64,000 nt of DNA from Topomyia yanbarensis (GCF_030247195.1 NC_080672.1:392539037-392603036); one strand, 5' to 3'. Positions 22,669-34,660 are shown, counted from the first letter of the stretch. Program-made: numbers and translations. The notes: generated by a model from the letters alone, not told the origin.

Positions 22669-25490
22669 GATATGCTATCTTTTATAAATGCATACGTTCA
22701 TAAATTAGTATATCAGGATTATCTCTTAAGGAGCTATGAAGGGATGATTTTTTTACGATGGTATTCAGATTGGACTGAAGATCTACAAACAAAACTATAA
22801 AATCACATAATTTTTCAGTCAACAGATTTCGATAAATTGGAACTAACCTAGCTAAATCGTTACTAAGGACTACCCTAGGAAATCAAAACGTTTCATATCA
22901 CTTACAAAGTATCTGTTTTGAAATATTAATAAATTTCATTTTCGCGAAATAAAAAAAACTTTTAGAGCCACCCTAGGCTGTCTAATTTTCATTTTGGCGC
23001 CCTAATTTAATCAAAATCGAGTTAAGCGCATCACAATAACCCTTAGGTGATATTTTCAGTTATTTTAAACTACTTTTGATGTTTTGTCCAGTTTTTACAT
23101 GGAGTGGATCCACTGTGTGTCGGTAGCCGGTTACCCAGAGTTAAAGAAAAACTCAAAAACAAAACAAAATCTTTTTTTAAGTAATCGTGTACTCAAAGAG
23201 ACTAACTCGCATCGCTTGCTTGGAGTACTAGGTTTAAGCCCTTCGAAACCTTCAACTCCGCGACACCTATGGAAGAGTTGATGAGTCGTCGTCCTTCCGT
23301 TAAGTAGGTGAAGCATTAACACCTCCCGTCTACGTTATCCTTTATTTTTTCCCGTGCATGATTGTTGCTGTTGAAGTTTACTAAGTAACTCTAGATAATC
23401 AGCAGTCAACCATGAGGAAGTCAGTGTGCAATCCTCCAAAATCATCGTCACAACGCAACGCAATACGGCAAAAGAAATTTATCAATAAATTTCGTAGTTC
23501 GATTCCAGAGAGCAATTAAGGGGGCATATGAGTTTTCTGTTCCTGAAAAAATCGATTTCTTAAATATATTGAAATATTGACGTTTTATGACGTATTTTTT
23601 AAAACGCCCTTCCTTCTGAAGTTGAAAAATAAAAATAAATTTTGATTTTAACTCTTGTGAACACTTCTAGAAACCATGTACAGTGAAAACCCGTTTTTAG
23701 TATCCCCTAATTTAATCAACTTTTCGACCCGATTTCGTCAACTAGTCAGAATTATGAGGCTATGTCTACCGAATAATGTTGAATATTTCAACAGCTTCGG
23801 TTCATTAAAAGAAATAAATTAATATTTGTTGTCGGTGCCCCTATTTTGTCAACCAAAAATACACTAGAAGAGCTGATAAAAACGGGTCTTTGGTGTATTC
23901 AAAATCGGTACCATGAACAGCTCAAACAATCCATTTACTTTTTTCGTTTAAGAGGTTATTTATTTATCTTGTCTTTCACCCAACCCAACAAGTATTTTTT
24001 GATGCAATTAAACATGATTCTTCGAAAAAAAAATTTGTACGAGGGCCCACCATTTTGTTTTGATGGTTCAATGTGCTTTAAGACCCTTTTCGAACTTTTC
24101 ATTTGCGATGAGCGTGCGTGGTACAAATCCATGGTACCGCACTTTATCTACTTTTTTGTATTTGTAACTTCAAAGAGCCAGAGTGGAAACCAATTCCTGA
24201 TCATTTATTCCTGACTGGTTAGAAATTTAAAATTATGTGAACCAAACTCCGATACGGAATTATTTTTTTCCTGGAAGTACCAAGAGAATTCGATAGAAAA
24301 TATAGATGGATAGAATTTTGACAAGCAATTAGCTGTGCTATTCTTTACAAATACTCTACTGACAATGCATTGCTGGGAAACATAAACGATGGATAGGATA
24401 ATTAGCCTATTTTGAGCCTATTAGGGAGTGTTATGCACTATTTCGTTAATTACTCAGATTTCAATCGATTTAATACCGATAGCTTGATAACAATATATTA
24501 GCTTCGTTTCTAAGAATTTCTATAGCAACAAAAATGGATGGAAATAAATGAAATATTGGTGCTTGAGTGCAATGAAAGCTCGTATCAAGTGCAACAAAAT
24601 TTCCGTCATGCTATTTGAGGTAATGCAAAAGTAGACTCATCGCACTACATTATGTTCCACGTTACACGCAAAACTACCAACACGTGAAAAACTTTTAGCT
24701 AATTAATGTCTGCTCCTCTTCTAATAAACTTGGCAGCACTGGTGCAGTTTAAAAAAAAGCTTAGCTTTCATCCGATTCGTTGAATTTTTCCGATTCCGCA
24801 ACCAAAGTAGTATTACATTTTTCCCTTTACGAAGTTGATTTGTGCCTCACGGACACGGATGCAATCGTAGCGGTTTGTTTAATTTCCTGCTTTGATTCGC
24901 TTACGCTTCTCACACGGCATGTTGCTACTACTGTTACTCGACTTTATACACACACACACGCGCGCGCACACTTTGGTATGAAATTCAATACCTTCACCGC
25001 CCAACTGAGATTTTGTGGCTGGTGGAAATTTCAACACGTTTTCGCCAAAGGCCACAACAGAGAAGGGCAATGAAGCGAAAGCTTTCGGTTGAAAGTGTAA
25101 GCAGTTTTTTTTCGGTTTCGCTTTGCACGTCTATGTTGTGGGAAACTACCATGAATGCTATTTTTAGTCTTTTATGATGTGGAATTTATGGTTGCCACCT
25201 TATAGGTTGTGAGATGAAAACACAGTTGGCTTAAAATGGAAATAAGATAACGGAACCTACCGAGAATCTTATCTCGAGTTAGGCTTGCTGTGGAATCAAT
25301 ACAATAGTGATCGTCGAAAAAGCCAAGTCGGTTCAGAATTGAACCAGAACCATTACTCACAGTGCTACCATTTTTGTAGCTTTATTATTTTGTGCAATGA
25401 GACCAAATCAAAGACAATGATGGATGCGTAAATGTCACTTTTTCAGATTTTTTAATAAGATTTGAGATAATAAAAATAGTAATGACTCAC
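22669..25490. other. Gene-poor stretch, at least its right end an intron of the minus-strand gene
   Basis: Bases up to 25490 follow a splice donor on the minus strand, so the region is intronic. A CA/CG dinucleotide microsatellite lies at about 24949-24970. Around 23685-23870 are phrases ('aaacccgtttttagtatcccc', 'gcccctattttgtcaacc') of a decayed repeat also hinted at 31950 and 33115-33235. I could not identify a downstream coding exon on the minus strand. Confidence 0.5.
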
Positions 25491-26298
25491 CTTTGGTGTT
25501 GATAGTGGAGATCTTGATCATTTCCAGCCCATCCTTATCGATGATGGTTCCGTTATAGATGACACTGCTGCTGCTTTTCTCGTTTCGCTTTTTCGGCGAA
25601 TCTGGCAGCTTCTGCATTTCTTCTTCCTCCTCGTCCTCCTCCTGATCGTCATCTTCCTCTCCGTCATCCTCCTCATGATCGGCACCGTTCTCATGCATTT
25701 GCTGCTGCTGCTGCTGATGTTGCTTATTGAGGTGAGCCCGATGAGTATGCGTCGTTTCCTCATCGCTACCACTATCGTTTCCACTAGCAGCGGCACCGTT
25801 ATCCGATTCTTCCGATTCGATGATAACCGCTGCTTCCCGAACCTGGTGATACTTACTGTTGTGACTGCTGCTGTGGCTACTGCTGCTCACAGCTGTGTGC
25901 TGTTCCTGCAGCTTCTTTTTTGCAGCGGCCTGCTGCAACAGTTTCCGCTGCTGATCCGCCACAATTAGATTGATCAGCTCTGGCGGCTCGATGGAATCGC
26001 AAGCACCTTTACGCTTCTGTTCGGCCGACTGCTGCGGATAGTATTTCATGTTATCGTAGTACCCCGTATAATCCGTTTTCAGCGAACGATGCTGATGCCG
26101 TGAGGAGTGTTTACTGCTGCTGCTGCTGCTGTTACTGCTATTGCCACCACTGCTGTGACCGGACGAAATCTTCAAATCTTTGATCAGGCTTTGATGAACT
26201 ACAGCAGAGGAGGCGGAAGAAGAGGCAGAGAAATATTCCTCGTGGTGTTTTTTGGATACGGACGTCGTTGCGCCACCTTTGGCGCGATTACGACTCAT
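25491..26298 (-). CDS. First coding exon of an unidentified low-complexity protein
   Basis: The ATG at 26298-26296 (context CCGCAATGAG) opens 269 full codons plus one base, ending at AACACCAAAG before GTGAGTCATT (intron from 25490, phase 1). The frame runs past the donor to a stop near 25435, so this is exon readthrough. Residues 1-70 are Ser/Lys/His-rich; 77-90 hold DYTGYYDNMKYYPQ; 101-132 a Gln/Lys/Ala-rich helix, possibly coiled coil, starting DSIEPPELINLIVADQQRK; 137-185 are Ser- and acid-rich; 194-200 polyQ; 209-227 almost pure Asp/Glu; 234-241 SPKKRNEK, a possible nuclear signal; 246-269 less biased (SVIYNGTIIDKDGLEMIKIS). I do not recognise the family. The composition suggests a nuclear or scaffolding protein, but that is inference. 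The GTG 39 bases further upstream is not a credible start. Confidence 0.85.
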
Positions 26299-26506
26299 TG
26301 CGGATGGGGTGATTTTCTTCGTATACGCACACGACACTTTGCACTGGAGGAAGAACTATTTTCAATTTGCTTCTAGGTTATGGACCACTAGTACACCTCA
26401 TAGCACTAACATTATTAAGATTTTTTTCTTATTTTATACAATTTTCACCGCAATATTTTCTTTCTTCAATTTAGCTTCACGTTTAACTTTCCATACAGGG
26501 TGGAAT
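26299..26506 (-). other. 5'UTR part of the coding exon, with splice acceptor
   Basis: On the minus strand a pyrimidine tract and TATAG (CTTTTCTCTCTTTTATAG, AG at 26508-26507) form a good acceptor. The exon would start at 26506 and give 208 bases of leader before the ATG. The first exon must then lie upstream, beyond 26.5 kb. No RNA evidence is available here. Confidence 0.6.
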
Positions 26507-26719
26507 CTATAAAAGAGAGAAAAGAAATATATTTGGTTGGCAGACTTTTAAAATAACTCATTTCATTCGGTAGATCGTGTTAGTCTGACGAGGATTCGTC
26601 GAGTCACTAGGTTGTTAGTAGCGAATTAGTAGGTTTGTTGCGGTATTCAACAAAATATATACTCCGGTCAACTAAGCTATGCTGAATTTGATTCTTCCTG
26701 AAATGAAAAGTATTCTCGG

Positions 26720-27720
26720 TCCTTTGTGAAACCAGTTTTGCGTGAAAACAACATGAAAGTAGACCATCGCATTTGCAAAATCGTGAAGTTGGACATGCCG
26801 GGTTTTATAACGGGTTGAAAAGTGTCTTCTTTACTGGAGGAACTAGGTTGTCGGAATATCCCTTGTTGTGGCCAATTAGACCAAAAACTCTAAATGTTTT
26901 GCAGTGTATTTGTTTGTAAAATCATGTAGTTTGCCACATCGCATGACAGGTTTTAAAACTTGTCCTCTTTGCCGGAGGAGCCAGGTTCCCGGAATACTCC
27001 AGGGTGTTGTCAATTAGATCAAAAACCCCCAAAATGTCCTTCAGTGAACTTGCTTAGCAAAATCATGAAATTTGACTTGCCGTAAGACGGGTTTTGCAAT
27101 CAGTCGAAAATTGTCCTCTTTGCCGGGGGGACCAGGTTTCTGAATACCCCGGAGTGTGGCCAATTAGACCGAAAACCCTCAAAATGTCTTTTAGCGTACT
27201 TGTTTCGCAAATTCATGCAGTTTTACATGCTGCAAGACAGGGTTTCAAAACCTGGTTCCCGCAACACCGGAGTGTGTCCCAGGTTCCCGGAAGATCCCGG
27301 GGTGTGTCCAACTTTACCAAACTCCCCGGGTTGTGGCAATTTCGTCCAAATACTGTCAAAATGTGTTTCAATGTGTTTGTTTTGTAAAATTATGCGGTTT
27401 GAAATGTCGCAAGACGAGTTTTACAACCAGTCGAAAATCGTCTCTTTTTACCGGATAAACCAGGTTCCCGGAAGATCCCGGGGTGTGTCCAATTTGACCA
27501 AAAACCCTCAAAATGGTCTCCAGTGCACTTGTTTTGGAAAATTATAAAGTTTGACACCCCACAAGGAGGGTTTTATAATCAGTCGAAAAGTGTCCCCTTT
27601 ACCGCAGCCAGGTTCCCGGAATACCCCGGGTTGTTTTCGACCAAAAACTCTCAGAATGCAGGTCAATTAGTTTTTTTTCAAAATCAACACGTTTTGTGCG
27701 TCGCAAGACTGGTTTGAAGA
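26720..27720. repeat. Tandem array, about seven units of 141-178 bp
   Basis: The landmark AAAATCATG/AAAATTATG begins at about 26777, 26918, 27059, 27208, 27386, 27538 and 27680 (spacings 141, 141, 149, 178, 152, 142). Each unit also has CCAGGTTCCCGGAA and 'caattagaccaaaaaccctcaaaatg'. The 178-bp unit carries an extra copy of the CCAGGTTCCCG segment. Units differ by many substitutions, so the array is old. Open frames in it (27094-27547) shift between units and are not treated as genes. Confidence 0.88.
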
Positions 27721-28089
27721 CCGCTATGAAAGTTTTTTTGTTTTTCGGAAAGGGGGGTAACCCCAGTACTCCCAACAATATATCGGTGACATCGGTTTCT
27801 AAAACTGGACAAATTTCGCGATCGTTTCCAAAAAACCGCATTAAATGTGGTTGAAACGCGGCTGAGAACCATTATTTGGAAATTTAACATTTTCAATGAA
27901 AGAGAGGTTGGGGTCGTAAGAGTTAAGTGTTTCAAAGGATCGGTGACTTCGACATCGTTCGATGAATTAACGATCGAAAGATACGATCGCCCAAGAAGGG
28001 TCATTTAGTAGAAAACTGTGTTCATATGCCCAGTACTAAGTTGAATCTCTGGCTGTAATATAAAAACACCTGAGGCTTTTGGTGGTAGT
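27721..28089. other. Stretch without a gene
   Basis: Intron-like or intergenic DNA between the tandem array and the gag relic. Nothing recognisable. Confidence 0.5.
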
Positions 28090-28560
28090 TTCTAAGATTT
28101 CCGAGTCCAGAAACTACTTACTTTGGTTTTGTAACAGCACTTCCTCGAGTTATTATATTTGAAGACCGATCAAGCGGCACACTCGGGACTTTACGAGGAA
28201 GCTTAGGACAGAAAATGATTTTCTTCTTTCGAAAATTTATAGGTACATTGGAAGATGTTCCTTCAATGGGATTGTGAGACTTGCACTCTTTAGTGAACAA
28301 AGGAGCGTAGCAATTAGTCGATCCCGGTGGCGTAACTCTCTTTAGCATTTCTTCTCCGAGGGTTTCTTAAAACATTGCTTCAATTTTTCCCCACCTAATT
28401 TGTACGCGCGAATATGTCGAAAGAGCATTTTCTATTGCAAGTATCATTCTGATTCGCTCTGGATTTTCGACACCGTTTTTTGTTTCTAAATGGGTAGCTG
28501 TTTGGTCCAATTGTTTGCAACGAGCAGGTCTTCTCCATTAAGGCCCGCGTCGAAGACTAC
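28090..28560 (-). pseudogene. LINE gag (ORF1) relic, family shared with 41041-42420
   Basis: Minus-strand DNA aligns over about 400 bases with the plus-strand relic at 41355-42420, including CTTCGTTGCAAACAATTGG / CTCGTTGCAAACAATTGG (zinc-knuckle region), 'cctaagcttcctcgtaaag' and 'tacaaaaccaaagtaagtag'. A 76-codon frame (28348-28118, starting MLKRVTPPGSTNCYAPLF) is the part after the knuckles. This copy preserves the empty target for the TTAA element that interrupts the 41-kb copy. Confidence 0.75.
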
Positions 28561-28929
28561 ACCTTTAATCTCTACTTCCCGTGCGGGTACGTAGACAAGA
28601 TATTTTTCGTAAAAAGTTCGGAGCGAGAAATCATTTTTACCTGTTCAAGATCGCTCACAGATAGCCTACGTTCACCTGATCAGACCATGGGAATATCGGT
28701 CACGGCCGAGTGTTGTTTAGTTGGATCGCGCGATATATCGTTGATGTTAAATATACATATCGAGCGCTATTGAGCCTGAAGGAATGTCGGTCGTCGAAGA
28801 TGCCTTCCAATTCGCCAAAACCATCATACGGGCTTCACTGCCCGCGAAAAGAAGGTTTTATCGGAGAAAGCGGGAAATTAATGCAACAAAATTTAAATGA
28901 AGGGAGAAATCGATGCTAAGCTGTGAAAC
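28561..28929 (-). pseudogene. Probable upstream part of the gag relic
   Basis: On the minus strand, 28560 onward continues with phrases like 'gtacccgcacgggaagtagagatta', which corresponds to 'gtacccgcccaggaagtagagattg' at 41075, so the ORF1 homology extends at least to about 28600. Beyond that I cannot align it, and no clear domain is seen. Confidence 0.45.
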
Positions 28930-28933
28930 AGTT

Positions 28934-29181
28934 GGTCGGTGTTAAGTCAGACCGGACGAAGTCGCAAAATCTTAAAAAATGAGATAACGATAGCACTGGA
29001 TAAAGTATTTCTTCACCTATATTCGACTTTAGCCAGATTTGAAATATTTTAAAATAAGCAAAAATTAAGGCAAAAAATAATTTCGAATTATAACGTAAAG
29101 GGTGCTGCGATTCAAACTTTAAACTCGTTTTTCTCGATATCAATACAATGTCACTTAGTCCGGTCTGACTTAACACCGACC
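28934..29181. mobile_element. MITE, GGTCGGTG family, 4-bp duplication (AGTT)
   Basis: Ends GGTCGGTGTTAAGTCAGACC and GGTCTGACTTAACACCGACC form near-perfect inverted repeats. AGTT flanks it at 28930-28933 and 29182-29185. It is 248 bp and relates to 1992-2233 (internal phrases 'cgagaaaaacgagtttaa.gtttgaat'). Confidence 0.9.
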
Positions 29182-29239
29182 AGTTGTAGCTATAACTTTT
29201 GTTTTCATTTACACACGCAATGTCGGAACTTTCGTCACT

Positions 29240-29326
29240 ACGGCTGACGAAATTCTTTATCCAATGCTATAATTATCTCATTTTTTGATGTTTAGCGACT
29301 TAGTCCGGTCTGACTTAACACCGACC
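29240..29326. mobile_element. Truncated copy of the GGTCGGTG MITE
   Basis: Only the right portion remains ('gacgaaattctttatcca...ctcattttttgatg' then the CCGGTCTGACTTAACACCG end). It lies 60 bp from the previous full copy and directly borders a GATCGCG fragment. Confidence 0.8.
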
Positions 29327-29710
29327 AATTGCAAACAAGATGAGAAATATAACCCACAAAAATACTGCTTAAGACAAATTGCAGCGGGCTCTGAATGTGA
29401 TATGGTTCTGATATGTGCGGGCGTAGAAACTTCGCGATCGCGTGTATCATCGCGAAGGGCTCGAGCGTTTGTACGTTAACGTGTTCGATCGCGTGTGCGT
29501 TTGTATGTTGCGTGTGCTAACGTGTATGTAACTTCGCGTGTATAAATTCTATTTCATAACCGTGTACCTTTCGCATATTCGTGTGTTCTTGGATGATCGC
29601 TAATCTGATACATAATTTTCGGCGTACGGTTCGGATGCTAGAAGAATGTAATTGTGCCTAGTGGATACGAGACTTATTTTTTGATTGCTCCAACTGAATG
29701 TATGGACTTA

Positions 29711-29832
29711 AGGGGGGGGGCGGCTTGGCTAAAGGTTTCAGCAAGAAAAAAAATCACTGTTTTTGCGATTTTTTACAGAACTTTGGGTAAGCGAATTGAT
29801 CAAAACTTTTGTGTACTATAATGTATCATCTC
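29711..29832. repeat. Short interspersed repeat, copy 1
   Basis: The reverse complement matches 56590-56706 ('gatacactataatgtacaaaagttttgatcaattcgctt' and a C-rich end). The G8 run lies at its left end. Confidence 0.7.
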
Positions 29833-30021
29833 AATAAGCGTTTGTATGCTAACGTGTTTGTCGTGTGTGCTCGCGTGTATAAATTCAATTTTGTAACCGT
29901 GTGGTCATTATTTAGTTTTCATGGTACGGTTCACATTCTGACAGGTTACCCCATATCACTAGAGTTCTGGTCATATCGCCGTTTGCTATCCAGTGGATAT
30001 GAGAGCTTCGTTTTTATTATT

Positions 30022-30225
30022 TGGGGCCGCAAAGTTATTGCTGGGGGTCCGCGAAGAAAAATATATTTCCCGAGTGCAGATTAGAATTTCAAGTCTTGTT
30101 TCCTAACAAACTGACAAAAACATATTGATACCATACAAAATCGATGTTTATCTGTGGGGGTCCGCAGCAACCCAGGGCAATTCCTAAGGGGTCCGTGGTA
30201 TGAAAAAGGTTGAGAACCGTTGCTA
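30022..30225. mobile_element. hAT-like MITE, left end uncertain
   Basis: The right end, read on the minus strand, starts AGCAACGGTTCTCAACCTTTT, the style of many hAT-derived MITEs ('GGTTCTCAACC'). The interior repeats 'gggggtccgc' three times. The left terminus does not show the matching end, so it may be truncated. It interrupts the GATCGCG fragment. Confidence 0.45.
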
Positions 30226-30370
30226 TAAAAGACATAGAAGACATGGACTTAGACTTCTGGTATCGAGGATGGAGACTTCCGGAAGTTACCGATTCATGAT
30301 CGCGCGAGTGCGGGAGTTTGAAAATTTATAAGCGCTCAGATCATGTTTGCGAGATCGCGAGTGTTGGTTG

Positions 30371-31030
30371 CGTGGGTGGTCGTCATTTCGCCGAATGCTG
30401 TTGGTGAAATGCCGTTTGGCGGAATGCCGTGTAGCTCGTAGGGATTTTTGCCAAATGTCATTAGGCCCATTCTATTCGACCATAATAGAGAAATACCTAG
30501 ATATGTTTTAATTAGTAACGAATGTGATAGGTTTGTCTTAAATTGAATACTGTTTATTTATTGTTGTAGTCATAACATTTGATATTATTGGCATAAATAT
30601 TCTGTGGATATCTTCCTTCTTTTTAACATGAGCTGTTCCTTCTATACATTTCTACTTTTGACTTTATTTCCAAACATGAGTCATATTTACTATTTTTTAT
30701 GGGGGCGGGCATAGCAAATAAAATTAACTATGCTATGCTAACTATGCTTTCGCATAGGCCTGCTAAGCCAAGACAAGTTTCGGCTTCACTTGTGTCTCAT
30801 CGGCATAAACAGAACTTCTGCTCGAACGGGACATCACGTTTGATCAGTCGTTTGATTGAAACACATAGTGTGTTTTAGTTTTAAGGGATTTGCGTCAAGC
30901 CGGCGCTAATCTATTCCGACAATGTGTTAGTGTCGGTTTCTGATGAGGCGAAGCCGAAACGCAACATAGTATGAAATAAAATTAAATTTGCTGATTTTTT
31001 TCTATCATTTCGTTTCATTTAACATATTTT
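30371..31030. other. Gene-free stretch with short inverted motifs
   Basis: At 30386-30425 are alternating copies of TTTCGCCGAATG and GAAATGCCGTTTGGCGGAATG-like phrases. At 30785 and 30945 'tttcggcttcact' and 'gaggcgaagccgaaac' face each other, suggesting a decayed fold-back of about 200 bp. Confidence 0.5.
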
Positions 31031-31039
31031 CATATGATT

Positions 31040-31885
31040 AAGATCAGGTTTTTACGCGGTTTTTACGAGGTCTTTTTTACGCGGATACCGTCTAAAAACA
31101 CTCCGCGTAAAAAATCTAAGTTTTTTTAAATGTAAATAAATTTTGGCAGTTTTTTTTTTGCACGGATCTCGCAATTATCACGGTTTTTGCAAAAATTATC
31201 CTTTTTGAATGCAAAAGACTTAGAAGATTTTCGGAAAGATGGAAGAGATGGGTCTGGAAGAGTCCATAAGGCCCGCACCTCAACAATATGGGTATTATCG
31301 GAATGGTCTTGACGAGTGGTTCCAAAAATTGATTTTTGACGCCATTTTGAATTCCAAGATGACGACTTCCGGTTCAACAAATTTTGCTATAACTTAATCA
31401 ATTTTTGGCACCTACTCGTCAAGTCCATTTCGAAAATACCCATATTGTTGAGGTGCGGGCCACATGGAGTCTTCCAGATCCGTCTCTTTCATCTTTCCCA
31501 AAATCTTCTAAGTATTTTGCATTCAAAAGGATTTAGGAATTTTTTGTTGCAAAAACCGTGTTAATTACAAAATCCGCACAAAAAAAAACTTCTAAGTTCT
31601 TTGCATTTCAAAGGACTTAGAATTTTTTTCAGGGAAAAGTCAAAGGGCTCAGAATATTTTTGCGAAATCCATGTAAAAAAACTTCTAAAAATATTCTATG
31701 TCCTTGCTGATGGATTTTTTACGCGAATTTTCGAATTACTGCGGTTTTTTACGCGGATTTTCGAATTAACGAGGTTTTTTTCACGCGGGTTTTCGAAAAA
31801 CGCTGTGTTTTGTGCGGATTTTTTCAATTAACGCGGTTTTTTACGCGGTACGTATCCCCCGCGTAAAAAAACCGGGTGCATTGTT
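31040..31885. mobile_element. Fold-back element with ACGCGG-rich ends
   Basis: Both ends hold repeats of TTTTTTACGCGG and its complement CCGCGTAAAAAA. Inside, about 190 bp at 31148-31345 is inverted at 31400-31590: 'cttccgg' centre, CCCATATTGTTGAGGTGCGG against CCGCACCTCAACAATATGGG. The right third also has a tandem of 'cgcg.attttcgaatta'. No coding capacity. Confidence 0.75.
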
Positions 31886-32106
31886 CTTGTAACATTTATA
31901 ATGCCACAAATTCAAAATAAAAGCTTTTAAGTAAGGTTCCATTTTTGACACGGTGTTAGTTTTGTCAACCAAAAAAAAAAATATTGTAGCCTTTTTGGTT
32001 ACATCCTACTGTATTTACAAAAAAAACAAATGGCGAACACGATATTTTTAAAAATTTCATAAAATTGATTTCAAAAAATCTATTTTTGATATTATAAGTA
32101 CTTAGG

Positions 32107-32478
32107 GCATGTTCAGGAGTGTTTCAGCTCTAGATTCATAATTTTGACAGTTCTATAATACAAAACTGCAAATTTTAAAACCAGAACTTGTTGTCCCCAG
32201 CAGCAGTTTTAGCGGATGTTCAATTCAGTTTAAAATTCATGTCTCGCCATACCTTCAGCGTTACTGCATTCAAATTTATTTTTCCGCAGTCTATCGGGTC
32301 TTAGTGTCTGTGCTGAAAGCTTTGCATGTATTTAAAACACAGTTCTAAAAATCAGCAACAAATAGAACGGCGTCGTATAACAGTTTTAAATTTTAAAACA
32401 AAACGTTCTGCTGGGAATGTGAATGTTTCAGTTCTACTTTGAAACTCCTATATAAAATAAAACACTCTTGAACGCCCT
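32107..32478. mobile_element. Candidate TIR element (about 370 bp)
   Basis: The left end GGGCATGTTCAGGAGTGTTT and the right end AACACTCTTGAACGCCC are inverted with a few mismatches. The interior holds facing phrases 'ccagcagcagtttt' and 'aacgttctgctggg'. No clean duplication was found. Confidence 0.55.
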
Positions 32479-32479
32479 T

Positions 32480-34250
32480 TTAAGATAGAAGCTATCGTTT
32501 TGGTGTGTTAGAAGAAAATATTCGTCTTCAAAAACATCTGAAGGATAGGTTGAAAAAAAAAAGAAAACTTAAAAAGCTTTATTAGAAATTTGGTTTTTCA
32601 TGAATTGACCCTTTCTAATATGTTTAAATTACTCTCACGATGAACAATATAAAAATATTGCTTGGTTTTCATGATAAAATATTGCACTTTACAATACTCT
32701 TGTATTATTTTAAATAGCGGGTGGGGTGGTTTTTTAATCAAAAAATATACTTTTTAATGGTACGAGATATTTTCGCTCTTTTCCAAAAAATTGTAGTAAA
32801 TAAAATTTCAAAAAACTTTGTCGAAGACACTGGAATTCTATGTCGTGTATAGGGTGTTTCTTAAAAAATGGTTTTCTTTATATAACTTTTGCAGTTTTGA
32901 TTTTTCATTAGGATCACTTTAGAAATATTTTCAGATATTTTGACGCTAGCTTTTCTCGTTAGAAAGTTATATAAACTTTTTAGCAAAACAAACTATTTTT
33001 TGAGTAAATATTGCAAAATATAAAAAATATCGAATTTGCCATTTTTTGGTGATGTATAATACAAAGCATGCTATATCATATGACAGCAATGGTATTTAAT
33101 GGTAAGTGCCCTAATTGAAGATACAGTTTCGACCCGTTTTTATAAACTCCAACATTTATGCACCCCCGTTTTTATGCACCCCTGATTTTATGAACTTTTT
33201 GTACCCAATTTTATCAACCTCCTGTAAATTCGTACATTTATACAAGCAATTCAGACCTACAATCTTACAATTGTATTCAATCAAGGTAATGGATCCTGCA
33301 TTGTTGAGTAACAGTCAAAATGTAGGGTAAGTTACCCAATTTAAGTCCCATTTAAGGAAATTGATGATAACATTTTGCTTGAATTCTAAAAAATCTAGGT
33401 TGGGTGTTTTCATGATAAACTAACACACTTTCACATATTATCCGTGGTAAACAATTGGAATTGGAAGAGATGCCGTATGTTCTAAGTATTGTATGTTTAA
33501 TATGTTGTTGTTCATGCCAAACTGCAAACAAAATTTAAACCAAAGACTATTTTGGCGGACTGTCTGTGAACACCGGTCCGGAGGATGAAATTTAGCGCAT
33601 ATTTGGTTCCGAAACTGTAATGTCTGTTCTCTAGTTTATCTACTCCTGCGAAACGATCTCCTGTCAGCGCGCTTGAGTCATCACTAAACAAACTTCGAAT
33701 TGAATCAACTATTGTCTTGTTCCAGTTCTCTGTTGTTATCTCCTATGCCATTCATGCGAATTGATCTATTCATTTGTAAGTAGGAACACATCAACCAGTC
33801 CGAACGAGAATGGGTCATGCCAGTCGAAAGCCACAGACCCAGGCTCAAACCGCCCAACTCCATAAAAATACGTGTGCCGGTTCCAAAGTCTTTGATATCC
33901 GATACGAAACATTATTTGATGACGAAAATCACAAAAAATAACAAACCTTTTTAACATATTCTTGAAATTCTACGCATAACTGTCCCACCAATAAAATAAC
34001 CAAAAAAGTAAATATTAAGTGTGTGGAAAGAGAAAGTTTCATTAACTAAGACATGGGTACAATATTATTAACTAGAATAGTGAGATCCTGTAAAACTATT
34101 CATCACTGTCGTCGCTTCCAAAAACTTAAAACATGGCACTCTCATTCATTTCCGATTTTAGTAAAACTTGAAGTCGCCCACTTAACCAGAAAGCTGCCAG
34201 CGCGCACTTTCGTGAACAAAATGAATAGACATCATTTGTGTGGATGGTGA
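32480..34250. other. Gene-free stretch
   Basis: Mostly AT-rich DNA. Around 33130-33235 is a run of degenerate repeats ('acccccgtttttatgcacccctgattttatgaac') typical of decayed inverted-repeat element ends. Open frames of up to about 70 codons look random. Confidence 0.5.
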
Positions 34251-34254
34251 CTGG

Positions 34255-34480
34255 ATCAATATGCTCAGAATTTTTCGATTTCTATCAAATTTTCCCACTT
34301 AGCATTTTTCGTAAAATCTTCCGCAAATTGAATTTTTCTGATGAAAAATGAACTAATCACACTAGAAACGTTGAATATGAATGTAATTTTAGGCGGTAAA
34401 GCTTTATTTGATCTACCGTTTCTCTCCAGATTGCTAATGTAATCTTCATCATCGATCGCGTTTTTCATTCATAATAAGTC
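34255..34480 (-). repeat. Fragment related to the interior of the 48695-49798 element
   Basis: The minus strand aligns with 48735-48930 (plus) through 'aaaaacgcgat.ga.gatgaa.att' and CAAATAAAGCTTTA. The corresponding 67-codon frame (34468-34265) resembles the 61-codon frame at 48713 (KNAIDDEDYIS against KNAIEDENCIS). The element's ends are not visible here. Confidence 0.65.
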
Positions 34481-34660
34481 TATCAGGAAAATTTCATATC
34501 GATCCTGTACTTGGAAATTGGATTAGACGACTGTTGGACGGTTCGATTGAATGCGATTTTTTGCACTGATATGGCATTAGGTTTAATTTGTCTGGAAACT
34601 AACAACTTAAGATTATTCTGACGTTGCTTTTAGTTATGTAGGATGGACAAAGGAAGTTAA

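Larger units (their letters stand above)
29335..30370 (-). repeat. GATCGCG-family fragment, interrupted twice
   Basis: Unit landmarks are clear: 'gcagcgggctctgaatgtgatat', 'gtgtatcatcgcgaagggctcgagcg', 'acttcgcgtgtataaattctatttcataaccgtgt', then 'ccccatatcactagagtt', and 'gagactt.cggaagttaccgattcatgatcgcgcgag' near 30270. The insertions at 29711-29832 and about 30022-30225 break the units. Confidence 0.8.

Noticed and set aside
26335..26337. Start of the minus-strand CDS at the upstream GTG
   Set aside because: Non-AUG, and a normal ATG in reasonable context lies 39 bases downstream at 26298.
27094..27547. 97- and 115-codon frames rich in Pro/Gly and Cys
   Set aside because: They lie in the 141-178 bp tandem array and are not kept from unit to unit.
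30386..30425. CRISPR-like short repeats (TTTCGCCGAATG words)
   Set aside because: Irregular alternating inverted words without spacers of constant length, in a clearly eukaryotic genome.
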